A DNA stretch of 64,000 nt from Blautia sp. AF19-10LB (GCF_003461245.1 NZ_QTWS01000021.1:1-64000); one strand, 5' to 3'; positions 25,955 through 33,660 are shown, numbered from the stretch's first letter. The notes: generated from the letters alone by a model not told the origin. Program-made: numbers and translations.

Positions 25955-25991
25955 TTTACAGTCCTCCTTATCTTTTTCTTTTTGTAGATTT

Positions 25992-26032
25992 ATTATAGTC
26001 TTAATTTCATTTATTTTCCGTGATTACATCAC
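25992..26032 (-). promoter_or_regulatory. trxA2 promoter with Crp/Fnr-type site
   Basis: GTGATTACATCAC (26020-26032) is centred 31.5 bp from the centre of the minus-strand -10 TATAAT (25992-25997), the same spacing as at the trxA-trxB and SDR promoters. Confidence 0.75.
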
Positions 26033-26041
26033 CATACCTCA

Positions 26042-26788
26042 TTAACTTCTTGCCATACCATCTACACTTAATATAACACCTGTAATGTAACTCGCCTCAT
26101 CTGAAGCAAGAAACACAAACGCATTGGCAATATCTTCTGGCTGTCCAAGACGACGCAATGGAATTCTTTCAATCATAGGTTCGATAACTTCCTTTGGCAC
26201 GGCCTTCATCATATCAGTTTCTGTAATCCCAGGTGCAACAGCATTAACACGAATACCTTTAGGTCCTAGTTCTCTTGCTAATGATACAGTCAATCCGTTT
26301 ACTGCAAACTTCGATGCCGGATAAGCAAACCCACTTGGCTGTCCCGAAATACTCACCATGGAGGAAGTTGAGAGAATGACCCCCTTGCCTCTTGCCACCA
26401 TACATTCTGCTGCTACACGAGTAGTATTAAATACTCCTTTTACATTTAGATCCATGACTTTATCAAAAGTCTCCTCTGTATAATCCATAAATGAGGTGTT
26501 TTCTGAAATACCTGCATTATTTACCAGTATGTCGACACATCCATATTTTTCAGTTGCCTCTTTAAAAGCCTTTCTGACAGACTCCATGCTTGCCAGATTT
26601 GGACTAATTCCAGCAACTATTGCATTGGGATATTTTTCTTTTAATTTATCTACAGCAACATCTGCCGATTCCTGTGAACTTGCTGCCAACACAACTGAAG
26701 CACCTTCCTTCAAGAATTTATCAGCTGTAGCAAATCCTATACCACGGCTTCCACCCGTAATGATTGCAACTTTATCTTTTAATCTCAT
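26042..26788 (-). CDS. Short-chain dehydrogenase/reductase (FabG/BaiA-like)
   Basis: 248 residues. NAD(P) motif TGGSRGIGFA (11-20), NNAG (90-93), catalytic Asn115, Ser143, Tyr156 and Lys160 (YPASK), and PG motif VAPGITETDM. Usual SDR length. Pieces such as YPNAIVAGISPNLAS and the YPASK context recall BaiA-type bile-acid 3alpha-hydroxysteroid dehydrogenases, but FabG-like ketoreductases also fit; substrate undecided. Its own promoter has a Crp/Fnr-type site, placing it in the redox regulon. Confidence 0.8.
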   Translation of the reverse strand: MRLKDKVAIITGGSRGIGFATADKFLKEGASVVLAASSQESADVAVDKLKEKYPNAIVAGISPNLASMESVRKAFKEATEKYGCVDILVNNAGISENTSFMDYTEETFDKVMDLNVKGVFNTTRVAAECMVARGKGVILSTSSMVSISGQPSGFAYPASKFAVNGLTVSLARELGPKGIRVNAVAPGITETDMMKAVPKEVIEPMIERIPLRRLGQPEDIANAFVFLASDEASYITGVILSVDGMARS

Positions 26789-26820
26789 TTAGACTACCTC
26801 CTTACTTAGTTTCTAACTAC

Positions 26821-26862
26821 ATTATAAGCAAAAGGTAGATTATTTTCTGTGATATCATCACA
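26821..26862 (-). promoter_or_regulatory. SDR promoter with Crp/Fnr-type site
   Basis: TGTGATATCATCACA (26848-26862) is centred 31.5 bp from the centre of the minus-strand -10 TATAAT (26821-26826). Third copy of the same architecture. Confidence 0.75.
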
Positions 26863-26876
26863 AAATATCGCAATAA

Positions 26877-26908
26877 AAAACCCTGTTGCTCACGCACCAG
26901 GGTTTTGG
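26877..26908 (-). terminator. Terminator of the perR-rubredoxin operon
   Basis: AAAACCCTG (26877-26885) pairs with CAGGGTTTT (26898-26906); on the minus strand TTTTTTATTG follows. It lies after the rubredoxin stop. Confidence 0.8.
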
Positions 26909-26942
26909 TTTATCCATCCGTATTTAACACAAGATTAGGCTT

Positions 26943-27101
26943 CTATTCAACTTCTGAAAACTGATCTTTTCCAACATTACATAATGGGCATTCAAAATCT
27001 TCCGGAACATCCTCCCACTTTGTTCCTGGTGCAATACCACCTTCAGGATAACCTTCCTCTTCATCATATTCCCATCCGCAAACGTCACATACATATTTCA
27101 T
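26943..27101 (-). CDS. Rubredoxin
   Basis: 52 residues from the ATG at 27101 (AAGGAGG upstream). CDVCGWEYDEEEGYPEGG and CPLCNVGKDQF give the two CxxC iron-binding knuckles. Small electron carrier for rubrerythrin and superoxide reductase. Last gene of the perR-rubrerythrin-ldh run, after the desulfoferrodoxin remnant. Confidence 0.92.
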   Translation of the reverse strand: MKYVCDVCGWEYDEEEGYPEGGIAPGTKWEDVPEDFECPLCNVGKDQFSEVE

Positions 27102-27192
27102 TAGTTTGTTCCTCCTTATAAATATATTAATACACAGCATATATTACTGTTGTATTTGTGTTGTTCTGTAACCTTAATATGTATAAATGCTT

Positions 27193-27383
27193 TTAGCATT
27201 TCCATAATCCATGCAGGTTACAATATGCATATACTTCTTCTACCTGTTCACCATCGCAAAGACAAAAATCTGCTACCGGCTCCTGTCCTGGATTTAACTG
27301 TTTTCTGTATATTCCCTGGTTTGTATTTAATGTAATCCACTCAATGAAATGCTCTTCTTACAAATATAATACCTTACTTTCAT
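27193..27383 (-). pseudogene. Internally deleted desulfoferrodoxin (superoxide reductase)
   Basis: ATG at 27383 with GGAGG opens MKVRYYIC, the N-terminus of desulfoferrodoxin. It joins out of frame to EEHFIEWITLNTNQGIYRK and ends AYCNLHGLWKC, the C-terminal iron site with the Cys-x2-His motif. About 70 residues, including the first iron ligands, are missing. TAA directly precedes the C-terminal piece in its frame. The junction lies near 27350 in a GAAGAG-like sequence. Confidence 0.75.
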
Positions 27384-27410
27384 GCCTTTTTCTCCTTCCA
27401 TGTGTAAAAT

Positions 27411-28364
27411 TTATAATTCAATTGTCTCCATAATCTTTTTCAATGAATCTGCAGATTCCTTAAGCTTTAACGCTTCCTCGCCACTTAAATTAATAGGTAT
27501 ATCAGACTCAATACCATCTGCACCTACAATAGCTGGCATACTTAACGATACTTCGTCAATATCATATACTCCATGAATCATGTGTGATACAGGAAGTATT
27601 GATTTTTCATCTCTCATAATCACTTCGCAGATTCTTTTTACAGACATTGCAATTCCATAATATGTAGCGTGCTTTTTGTTTATAATCTCATAAGCACTGT
27701 TCTTGACTGCTGTAGCTATTTCTGCCGTGTTTTCCTTGTACTTGTAATGTCCACGCATTTCACACATTTCACTTAATGGAACACCAGATACATTGGCTGA
27801 TGACCATGCTACAACTTCGCTGTCTCCATGCTCACCTACTATAAATGCATGAACACTCCTGCTGTCCACAGATAAATGCTCACCAAGCTTATATCTTAAT
27901 CTGGCACTATCTAACACAGTACCCGATCCAATAACCCTGTTTTCTGGAAGTCCGGATAACTTTATGGCTACCTGAGTCAGGATATCTACCGGATTCGCAA
28001 CTACAAGCATGATACCTGCAAAATTTCTCTTTGCTATTTCAGGAATGATTGACTTAAATATTGCTACATTTTTATTTACGAGATCAAGCCTTGTCTCTCC
28101 CGGTTTCTGTCCAGCTCCGGCAGATATGACAACAATTGCAGCATCAGCCACATCATCATAATCTCCGGCATATATTTTCATCGGACTTGCAAATGGAATA
28201 CCATGACTGATATCCATTGCTTCTCCTTCTGCCTTGTTCTTATCTGCATCGATAAGGACAATCTCTGTAAACAAGCCACTCTGCATCAGAGCAAATACCG
28301 ATGCAGAACCAACAAAGCCACAGCCTATCATTACTGCTTTTTTTGAATTAATCACTTTCTTCAT
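27411..28364 (-). CDS. ldh: L-lactate dehydrogenase
   Basis: 317 residues. NAD motif GCGFVGSASVFALM, substrate loop with GQKPGETRLDL, ANPVDILT, DSARLRY and catalytic His in GEHGDSEVVAWSS. Usual LDH length. Interconverts pyruvate and lactate with NADH in the cytoplasm. It starts 15 bases after the rubrerythrin stop, with AAGGAG, so it shares the oxidative-stress transcript, an uncommon position for ldh. Confidence 0.93.
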   Translation of the reverse strand: MKKVINSKKAVMIGCGFVGSASVFALMQSGLFTEIVLIDADKNKAEGEAMDISHGIPFASPMKIYAGDYDDVADAAIVVISAGAGQKPGETRLDLVNKNVAIFKSIIPEIAKRNFAGIMLVVANPVDILTQVAIKLSGLPENRVIGSGTVLDSARLRYKLGEHLSVDSRSVHAFIVGEHGDSEVVAWSSANVSGVPLSEMCEMRGHYKYKENTAEIATAVKNSAYEIINKKHATYYGIAMSVKRICEVIMRDEKSILPVSHMIHGVYDIDEVSLSMPAIVGADGIESDIPINLSGEEALKLKESADSLKKIMETIEL

Positions 28365-28379
28365 AATAATCTTATCTCC

Positions 28380-28922
28380 TTAATAATTCTCTTCATGTAC
28401 TTCAAAATAGCTCTGTGGATGATTACATACCGGACATACTTCAGGCGCCTTAGTTCCTACCACAATATGTCCGCAGTTACGGCATTCCCATACCTTAACT
28501 TCGCTCTTTTCAAATACCTGTGCAGTTTCAATATTCTTAAGAAGTGCACGATATCTTTCCTCATGGTGCTTCTCAATCTCACCTACTGCCCTGAATTTTG
28601 CTGCAAGCTCAGGGAATCCTTCTTCCTCAGCTGTTTTAGCAAAGCCATCATACATATCTGTCCACTCATAATTTTCGCCTTCTGCCGCTGCTGCCAGGTT
28701 TTCCTTTGTATCACCAATTCCTGCTAATTCCTTGAACCACATCTTTGCATGTTCTTTCTCATTATCTGCAGTCTTTAAAAACAATGCTGACATCTGCTCG
28801 TAACCTTCCTTTTTTGCTACAGAAGCAAAAAAGGTATACTTATTTCTTGCCTGTGATTCCCCTGCAAATGCCTCCTGTAAATTCTTCTCTGTCTGTGTTC
28901 CTGCATATTTGTTTGCTTCCAT
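28380..28922 (-). CDS. rbr: Rubrerythrin
   Basis: 180 residues from the ATG at 28922 (GGAGG upstream; product starts [20 protein letters not shown]). Diiron four-helix domain with [13 protein letters not shown] and [11 protein letters not shown] and HHEERY, then a rubredoxin domain with CRNCGHIV and [15 protein letters not shown]-dependent peroxidase of anaerobes. The open frame extends upstream through a rubredoxin fragment as far as the perR stop. Confidence 0.93.
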   Translation of the reverse strand: MEANKYAGTQTEKNLQEAFAGESQARNKYTFFASVAKKEGYEQMSALFLKTADNEKEHAKMWFKELAGIGDTKENLAAAAEGENYEWTDMYDGFAKTAEEEGFPELAAKFRAVGEIEKHHEERYRALLKNIETAQVFEKSEVKVWECRNCGHIVVGTKAPEVCPVCNHPQSYFEVHEENY

Positions 28923-29009
28923 CTCTTTTACCTCCGTTTTCTTTACTACTTTTTCAAAATCTGATGTCGGGTGCTTGCACAAAGGACATATAAAGTCATC
29001 TGGTAATTC
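28923..29009 (-). pseudogene. C-terminal rubredoxin fragment fused in frame to rubrerythrin
   Basis: Directly after the perR TAG, and in the same frame as both perR and rubrerythrin, the DNA reads [20 protein letters not shown] followed by VVKKTEVKE. This is the second half of a rubredoxin, including one CPxC knuckle. It has no start codon apart from a TTG inside it. Probably a deletion relic; readthrough of TAG would give one PerR-rubredoxin-rubrerythrin chain, which is unlikely. Confidence 0.65.
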
Positions 29010-29402
29010 CTACTTTACCTTCTCCCTGCATTTCGGGCAAATGCCTTTAAATGAAATATCATAATCCACAAATTCAATTCCATGAGTGTTATGAATTCTT
29101 TCCAGCAAATCCGGTATTTGATCCATATCCACATCAAAAATTTCACCGCACTTTATACATCTTACATGGTAATGATTTTTCAATGTAAAATCAAATCGGT
29201 TCGGTCCATTCGGAACTTCAACCTTTCTTAATGCACCTTCCTCTACCAATATATCAAGATTTCTATATACAGTTCCTTTTCCAATTGCTGGGTATGCTTC
29301 TTTTATAAATTCATACACTTCATTTGCCGTAACGTGTCTTTTCATTTCGTATACGGTATTTCTTACAAGATCTTTTTGAATGGTATTTCTCCTACTTGTC
29401 AT
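29010..29402 (-). CDS. perR: PerR-type Fur-family regulator
   Basis: 130 residues. Winged helix with RNTVYEMKRHVTANEVYEFI and GKGTVYRNLDIL; metal-binding region with NHYHVRCIKCGEIFDVD; C-terminal CPKC. Two CxxC pairs form the structural zinc site. Placement as first gene before rubrerythrin supports a PerR (peroxide) role over Fur. Promoter with candidate operator upstream. Confidence 0.88.
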   Translation of the reverse strand: MTSRRNTIQKDLVRNTVYEMKRHVTANEVYEFIKEAYPAIGKGTVYRNLDILVEEGALRKVEVPNGPNRFDFTLKNHYHVRCIKCGEIFDVDMDQIPDLLERIHNTHGIEFVDYDISFKGICPKCREKVK

Positions 29403-29410
29403 TCGTCCTC

Positions 29411-29490
29411 CTTATTAGGATTAGTTCTTAATAAGGATTATATACCACTATTATCCTGTTGTCAACAAATAGTAATAGTTCTTATTATTA
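29411..29490 (-). promoter_or_regulatory. perR promoter with candidate PerR boxes
   Basis: Minus strand: -35 TTGACA (29460-29465), 17-base spacer, -10 TATAAT (29437-29442). Upstream of the -35 is an AT-rich TAATAAGAACTATTACTATT block. Downstream is CTTATTA (29411-29417) with TAATAAG (29429-29435). The upstream block resembles the one before the rubredoxin-hemerythrin operon. Confidence 0.6.
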
Positions 29491-29526
29491 AGAAGTCGCC
29501 AAACTGAGCATCTTTCACATGAATAA

Positions 29527-30276
29527 CTATTTTATTTTGCGTTCAAATACATATTCTGAATCTGAAGATAAATCAGACCTAAACGAATATCCGAGTCTGT
29601 CAAATTTCTGAATCTCCACCGGATTTTCAATATTATTTTCCGCTATGAATCTGACCATTTCACCACGAGCCATCTTGGCATAGGTACCTTTTGTTACCAA
29701 TTTATCTCCGGATAACTCACAAAATACAATCGTAATATATCTGTCCTGTGGTGTCAGATACTTTTCTATACATTTTGAGTATTCTTTTGATGCAAGATTA
29801 ATGATAATCCTACTGTCATCGATTACTGAGCGGTATAACAATTCTCCCCAGTACTCATACAGATTTTTTGCATCTCCAATTCCAACCTTTGCCTGCATTT
29901 CAAGACGATAAGGGGTCACACCATCCATTGGTTTTAAAATGCCATAAAACGCAGACAAGATTCTTAAATGATTTTGCAAATACTCAAACTGCTGGATTTC
30001 AAACACAGATGGTGCCATATATTGAAATGCAATCCCTTCATATGCTAAAACAGCCGGAGTAAGACTGTTATAAAGATCCATATTTTCCAATCTGTTAAAG
30101 TTCTGCTCTGCAATCTTGTCATTACATTTCCAGATAGCTTTCAGTTCTTCTTTTGATTTGCTTTTCATCCAGTTTAATACTTCTGCTGTCTTATCAATAT
30201 AGACAGGCAGTTCAACCGGTGCTAAGTTATCGGTATCTACAATCATCTTTTTTGCAGGTGATAAAATAATCTTCAT
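29527..30276 (-). CDS. yaaA: YaaA-family peroxide stress protein
   Basis: 249 residues. Starts MKIILSPAKKMIVDTDN and has LSAFYGILKPMDGVTPYRLEM, LASKEYSKCIE and VRFIAENNIENPVEIQKFD, all typical of YaaA (UPF0246), which limits iron and DNA damage during peroxide stress. Its ATG overlaps the stop of bcp by one base, so it is coupled to a thiol peroxidase. Confidence 0.9.
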   Translation of the reverse strand: MKIILSPAKKMIVDTDNLAPVELPVYIDKTAEVLNWMKSKSKEELKAIWKCNDKIAEQNFNRLENMDLYNSLTPAVLAYEGIAFQYMAPSVFEIQQFEYLQNHLRILSAFYGILKPMDGVTPYRLEMQAKVGIGDAKNLYEYWGELLYRSVIDDSRIIINLASKEYSKCIEKYLTPQDRYITIVFCELSGDKLVTKGTYAKMARGEMVRFIAENNIENPVEIQKFDRLGYSFRSDLSSDSEYVFERKIK

Positions 30277-30731
30277 TATGCCAATTCCTTAAGCATATTT
30301 TCAGGATCATCTGCAGCCTTGACTTTATCATTTGCCTTTATAATAATCCCCTGTTCATCAATAAGATATGTGGTTCTTACTACTCCCATAGAGACTTTGC
30401 CATAATTTTTCTTTTCTTTCCATACATCATATGCTTCAATAACTTTCCGCTCTGGATCTGCTAAAAGTGTAAATGTCAATCCATATTTTTCCTCAAATCT
30501 CTTATGAGAGGATACAGAATCCTTACTGACTCCAAGAATAACTGCTCCTTTTTCGGTAAACTGAGGGTATCGCTCAGAAAACCCACATGCCTGTTTCGTG
30601 CATCCCGCTGTATTATCCTTGGGATAGAAATATAAGATCACTTTTTTTCCTGTATAATCCGATAATCTATGTATTTTCCCATTTTGATCTGGCAACTCAA
30701 AATCCGGTGCCTTAACCCCTACTTCCAACAT
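30276..30731 (-). CDS. bcp: Thioredoxin-dependent thiol peroxidase (Bcp/PrxQ)
   Basis: 151 residues. Peroxidatic Cys44 in FYPKDNTAGCTKQACG with resolving Cys49, and the GVSKDS and VRTTYLIDEQG segments typical of atypical two-Cys peroxiredoxins. Uses thioredoxin, encoded nearby, to reduce peroxides. RBS GGGAGGG. In an operon with the DUF6219 gene and yaaA. Confidence 0.92.
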   Translation of the reverse strand: MLEVGVKAPDFELPDQNGKIHRLSDYTGKKVILYFYPKDNTAGCTKQACGFSERYPQFTEKGAVILGVSKDSVSSHKRFEEKYGLTFTLLADPERKVIEAYDVWKEKKNYGKVSMGVVRTTYLIDEQGIIIKANDKVKAADDPENMLKELA

Positions 30732-30734
30732 TAT

Positions 30735-30947
30735 TTATCCCTCCCTTTCTGTATCTTTCTCTTTATTCGCCTTTTTTTTCCTATTCCTGGTAATCATTTT
30801 ATGACCTGTATATATCGCCATTACCATACATAACATAGAACTTAAAGCAAAGTATTTGTGACTTGATTTTTGCTTTTTATATCCAGTGTAAAAAGTCCCA
30901 AGCATTGTGATCAATGCTCCTACTGACCAATATTTATGTGCTTTCAT
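30735..30947 (-). CDS. DUF6219 small membrane protein
   Basis: 70 residues from the ATG at 30947 (TGGAGG upstream). MKAHKYWSVGALITMLGTFY, then HKYFALSSMLCMVMAIYTGH and a very basic tail. Two TM helices. DUF6219 pattern; role unknown. First gene of the operon with bcp and yaaA, 3 bases before bcp. Confidence 0.7.
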   Translation of the reverse strand: MKAHKYWSVGALITMLGTFYTGYKKQKSSHKYFALSSMLCMVMAIYTGHKMITRNRKKKANKEKDTEREG

Positions 30948-30982
30948 GTAATTCCTCCATTTTTTCAGTGTATTCAATTCTA

Positions 30983-31010
30983 ATTATACGCTACCATATT
31001 CCTATGTCAA
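30983..31010 (-). promoter_or_regulatory. Promoter of the DUF6219-bcp-yaaA operon
   Basis: Minus strand: -35 TTGACA (31005-31010), 16-base spacer, -10 TATAAT (30983-30988), about 36 bases before the ATG. Confidence 0.7.
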
Positions 31011-31126
31011 TTTGATAATAGAGCATTCCTATAAATTTTTTCAAAATATCATTGTCAAAACTATGTATTGTTATCCTTTAATTTTTCTTTGAAATAATTG
31101 ACAAAAAGCTTGCTTTCAGGAGATTA

Positions 31127-31420
31127 CTATTTAATCTCTTTTCCATCTATATATAGTTGAAATTTATCAGGATTATTGACAACATCATAGTCCTTTCCGT
31201 ATTCTACAGGTCTATATTCGGCTGTCATTACCGATTCCCCGTCTTCAATATCCTCTTTCCATAAATAGATGTTCATATCAATGCTCGTCGCATATCCTCT
31301 GTCTGTGGAGAATTTTGTCGAATGAAAAGAGACTTTACAACTTAAAATTGGATAAAAAGGACAACAAAAAAGAAGAACTGCTTGCTCTTCCCATATAGTA
31401 GTAGTAAAATAATATGTCAT
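31127..31420 (-). CDS. Hypothetical protein, possibly a gene fragment
   Basis: 97 codons. The last 60 (from STDRGYATSIDMNIYLWKED to LYIDGKEIK) read like a small beta-rich domain. The first 35 (MTYYFTTTIWEEQAVLLFCC) do not, and no RBS precedes the ATG. Likely the C-terminal remnant of a larger gene. No family recognised. Confidence 0.3.
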   Translation of the reverse strand: MTYYFTTTIWEEQAVLLFCCPFYPILSCKVSFHSTKFSTDRGYATSIDMNIYLWKEDIEDGESVMTAEYRPVEYGKDYDVVNNPDKFQLYIDGKEIK

Positions 31421-31457
31421 GCCAGCGCAATATATTATCTAGAATATCGCTATAACA

Positions 31458-31490
31458 GGAAAGGGGCTGCATTGTGACAGCCCCTAGTTT
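31458..31490 (-). terminator. Hairpin after the hemerythrin gene
   Basis: AGGGGCTG (31462-31469) pairs with CAGCCCCT (31478-31485); on the minus strand TTTCCTG follows. Short T-run, so a moderate terminator for the rubredoxin-hemerythrin transcript. Confidence 0.55.
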
Positions 31491-31539
31491 ACTTCATCAC
31501 GTTGTCTACATTCTGAGTGAACTCGTTCCCTGGTTTATT

Positions 31540-31974
31540 TTAGCATCGGTCTGGATTTTGTTTCATAAAGATAAATTTTGCCACAGAGCGGTCGTATGTT
31601 TTAATGTGTCCAAACAGCCAGTCGATTACATTTTTCTGTACAAGTTCACTGAACCGATCTGTTGGTCCTTCATACTCCTGAAGGTATTCATACAGTTCCT
31701 GAATTGTCTTTTTAAACTCTTCATGTTTTTCATAATGTTTTTCACGCTCTGGATAACCGGATTTTTCCTGAAGCTTTTCCTCTTCTTTGAAATGAAAGTC
31801 AGTATATTCATCCAGATAATCCAGCATTTTGATTGCTTTTACTTTGCTGTCGCCATTTTGACAGGCAGTTACAAAGTTCTGGATACGGTCGATCAATTCT
31901 TTATGCTGGGTATCAATTGTTTCATTTCCTGTTACTAAATTGTCATCAAAGGTAATGTTTAAATCGTAAGTCAT
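31540..31974 (-). CDS. Bacteriohemerythrin
   Basis: 144 residues from the ATG at 31974 (ATGGAGG upstream). All seven diiron ligands are visible: His24, His61, Glu65, His80, His84, His123, Asp128 (HxxxE in HFKEEE, HxxxH in HYEKH, HxxxxD in HIKTYD). Binds O2, probably for sensing or scavenging in this anaerobe. Lies 76 bases after the rubredoxin gene on the same strand. Confidence 0.92.
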   Translation of the reverse strand: MTYDLNITFDDNLVTGNETIDTQHKELIDRIQNFVTACQNGDSKVKAIKMLDYLDEYTDFHFKEEEKLQEKSGYPEREKHYEKHEEFKKTIQELYEYLQEYEGPTDRFSELVQKNVIDWLFGHIKTYDRSVAKFIFMKQNPDRC

Positions 31975-32050
31975 AATTTGACCTCCATTTCTTTTATATG
32001 TTCTCTTAGGCTCTTTTAATGTATGGCAGTTTCGTACCTGCATTTTCTGC

Positions 32051-32221
32051 TTAGTCTTCTACAGGAACGAAAACATCTTTTCCTAATCCGCAGATTGGGC
32101 ATGTCCAGTCATCTGGAATATCCTCAAATGCAGTTTCTGGATCGATACCAGCGTCTGGATCTCCTACTGCCGAATCATAAATATATCCACATGGTTCACA
32201 TTCATATTTTATCATAGTCAT
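32051..32221 (-). CDS. Rubredoxin (56 residues)
   Basis: The protein begins [20 protein letters not shown] and contains [17 protein letters not shown]: two CxxC knuckles and the standard rubredoxin length. The start may be the ATG at 32221 or the third codon. First gene of the rubredoxin-hemerythrin pair; probably its electron partner or part of the same O2 defence. Confidence 0.92.
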   Translation of the reverse strand: MTMIKYECEPCGYIYDSAVGDPDAGIDPETAFEDIPDDWTCPICGLGKDVFVPVED

Positions 32222-32300
32222 TTTCCATTTTCAATGTCGATTTATTTTTGTTACCAAGTTTCTAGCAATTTTTCTAACACTTTGTTTCTTGTATATCTGT

Positions 32301-32350
32301 ATTATACATGATAATTATTCTTTTGTCAATAATAGTAATTATTATTATTT
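32301..32350 (-). promoter_or_regulatory. Promoter of the rubredoxin-hemerythrin pair with candidate PerR box
   Basis: Minus strand: -35 TTGACA (32324-32329), 17-base spacer, -10 TATAAT (32301-32306). Just upstream of the -35 is AATAATAATAATTACTATTA, alike in position and sequence to the block before the perR promoter. Confidence 0.6.
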
Positions 32351-32491
32351 TTGTACTTAGCATAAACTGCTATTTGAATTGCACATTTACATATTGTATA
32401 TATCATGGGAATAGTTGAATAAAAAAATGAACTCTATTCATTAAAGACAGAGTTGCTGGAAATTATTTCTCTACAACAACTTTCTTCGTCT

Positions 32492-32864
32492 TTAAGTCCT
32501 TGAAACACAATACTTTCCAATCAGCTTCATCCAACTGTTATATTTATTCTTTTCACACACCTTTCGGCAAATTTCATTTTCCATCAATACACAGAACATC
32601 TTATCATAATCAAATACCCAAACAGCACCATTCACATGGTTTTCCACTGCTTTCTGATCTATGCTCTTTAAAGCGTGTGACCATTTTTTCAATTTCTCCA
32701 TTTCCCAAGTTACCGATATTTTTGCAGATAAACCGAAAGAAATTCAACGTTGCATATTCATCATGCCAATGGAACTCTTCTGGATTGTTTTTAATTTTAC
32801 TGGCTCTCAGCTGTTCTTTGATTATCTGAGCAGCTACACCTTTCATCGAATCTTCGTATCTCAT
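32492..32864 (-). pseudogene. Small hypothetical gene split by a frameshift
   Basis: Two overlapping frames form one sensible protein. The first (MRYEDSMKGVAAQIIKEQLR to GNGEIEKMV) runs from 32864. Near 32690, at a run of six A, the sense passes to the frame reading SIDQKAVENHVNGAVWVFDY and KYNSWMKLIGKYCVSRT, ending at 32492. A true frameshift, a length-variable A-run, or an assembly error. It directly follows the regulator gene. Family not recognised. Confidence 0.5.
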
Positions 32865-32873
32865 ATTACTCAC

Positions 32874-33446
32874 CTACTCTTCCTCAACGCCCAGTGACGG
32901 TTTAAATCTTTTATCCTTTGCCTGCGGTACCACGATCTCATAAAAATAAAATCCTAAATACCCAAGTGCCTGCTTCTTCATTTTATAAAAAGAAGTCCTG
33001 CCTATTCCTAACTCCTGCTGCACTTCCACATCTGTCTTATTATAATGACTGCAAAAGCAGGAATGAAGGATTTCACTGAGCATCACACCATTCGGTGCAT
33101 AGAATTTCACCAGTGTCATTCCACGATAGATCATATCAGACAAGCCATAAATGATCATCAGGTTATTCATTTCCCGGTGCATCTTCGGCACATTCAGCTG
33201 ATTGTTGTAAATACTCAGATAGCTTAACGCATATGCCATATCTTCATTGATCTTCTCCTGGCACTCCATATCCAGTTCTTCCAATACAATCTGGTTTTCT
33301 AAAATCAGTTTCTGGTAGCTTGTCATCAGTTCTTTAATATCAGTATAATGTCTTTCGATTGTAACTTCCAGATAATCCTGTGCATGACTTGCCATCTGGA
33401 AGGTAATTTCTTTCATTGATTTAATTGCATAATCTCTGTCTGTCAT
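32874..33446 (-). CDS. Putative HTH regulator (sigma/ArpU-like tail)
   Basis: About 190 residues. Helical N-terminus (DRDYAIKSMKEITFQMASHA) and a C-terminal HTH, DVEVQQELGIGRTSFYKMKK, like the region-4 helix of ArpU/sigma-like proteins. Function unknown; it may control the redox genes beside it. The RBS (AAGGAG) is 12 bases from the ATG at 33446. A long leader with hairpins lies upstream. Confidence 0.5.
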   Translation of the reverse strand: MTDRDYAIKSMKEITFQMASHAQDYLEVTIERHYTDIKELMTSYQKLILENQIVLEELDMECQEKINEDMAYALSYLSIYNNQLNVPKMHREMNNLMIIYGLSDMIYRGMTLVKFYAPNGVMLSEILHSCFCSHYNKTDVEVQQELGIGRTSFYKMKKQALGYLGFYFYEIVVPQAKDKRFKPSLGVEEE

Positions 33447-33478
33447 CAGTTTCAAAATCTCCTTATCATCATCACACT

Positions 33479-33660
33479 AACTGGCGGTCTTTCAGACCAG
33501 TTCGCTTTCCCCATGATTTTGATGGGAAGCAATTACTTACTACAACTTGCAGAAGCGGATATCCAAAAGGCATTGTGGGAGCTGCCTTTGCTGACCGGAA
33601 TCCATCTTCTTATGTAAAACCTGCAGGAATATAAAGGGAAAGTGACTATCCCTGCCGGTT
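33479..33660 (-). ncRNA. Candidate structured leader RNA upstream of the HTH gene
   Basis: A stretch with no convincing gene holds four hairpins in a row: AACTGG/CCAGTT (33479-33502) with inner GGTCT/AGACC; GCTTTCCCCAT (33504-33514) with ATGGGAAGC (33522-33530); AAAGGCA (33566-33572) with TGCCTTT (33583-33589) inside GGATATCC/GGAATCC; and GCAGG (33623-33627) with CCTGC (33651-33655). It ends about 30 bases before the start codon. No known riboswitch consensus recognised. Confidence 0.35.

Noticed and set aside
27150..27335. 61-codon plus-strand frame
   Set aside because: Antisense to the desulfoferrodoxin remnant, no RBS.
33425..33634. 69-codon plus frame and other frames in the leader region
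   Set aside because: No RBS, and the sequence is better explained by hairpins of a leader RNA.
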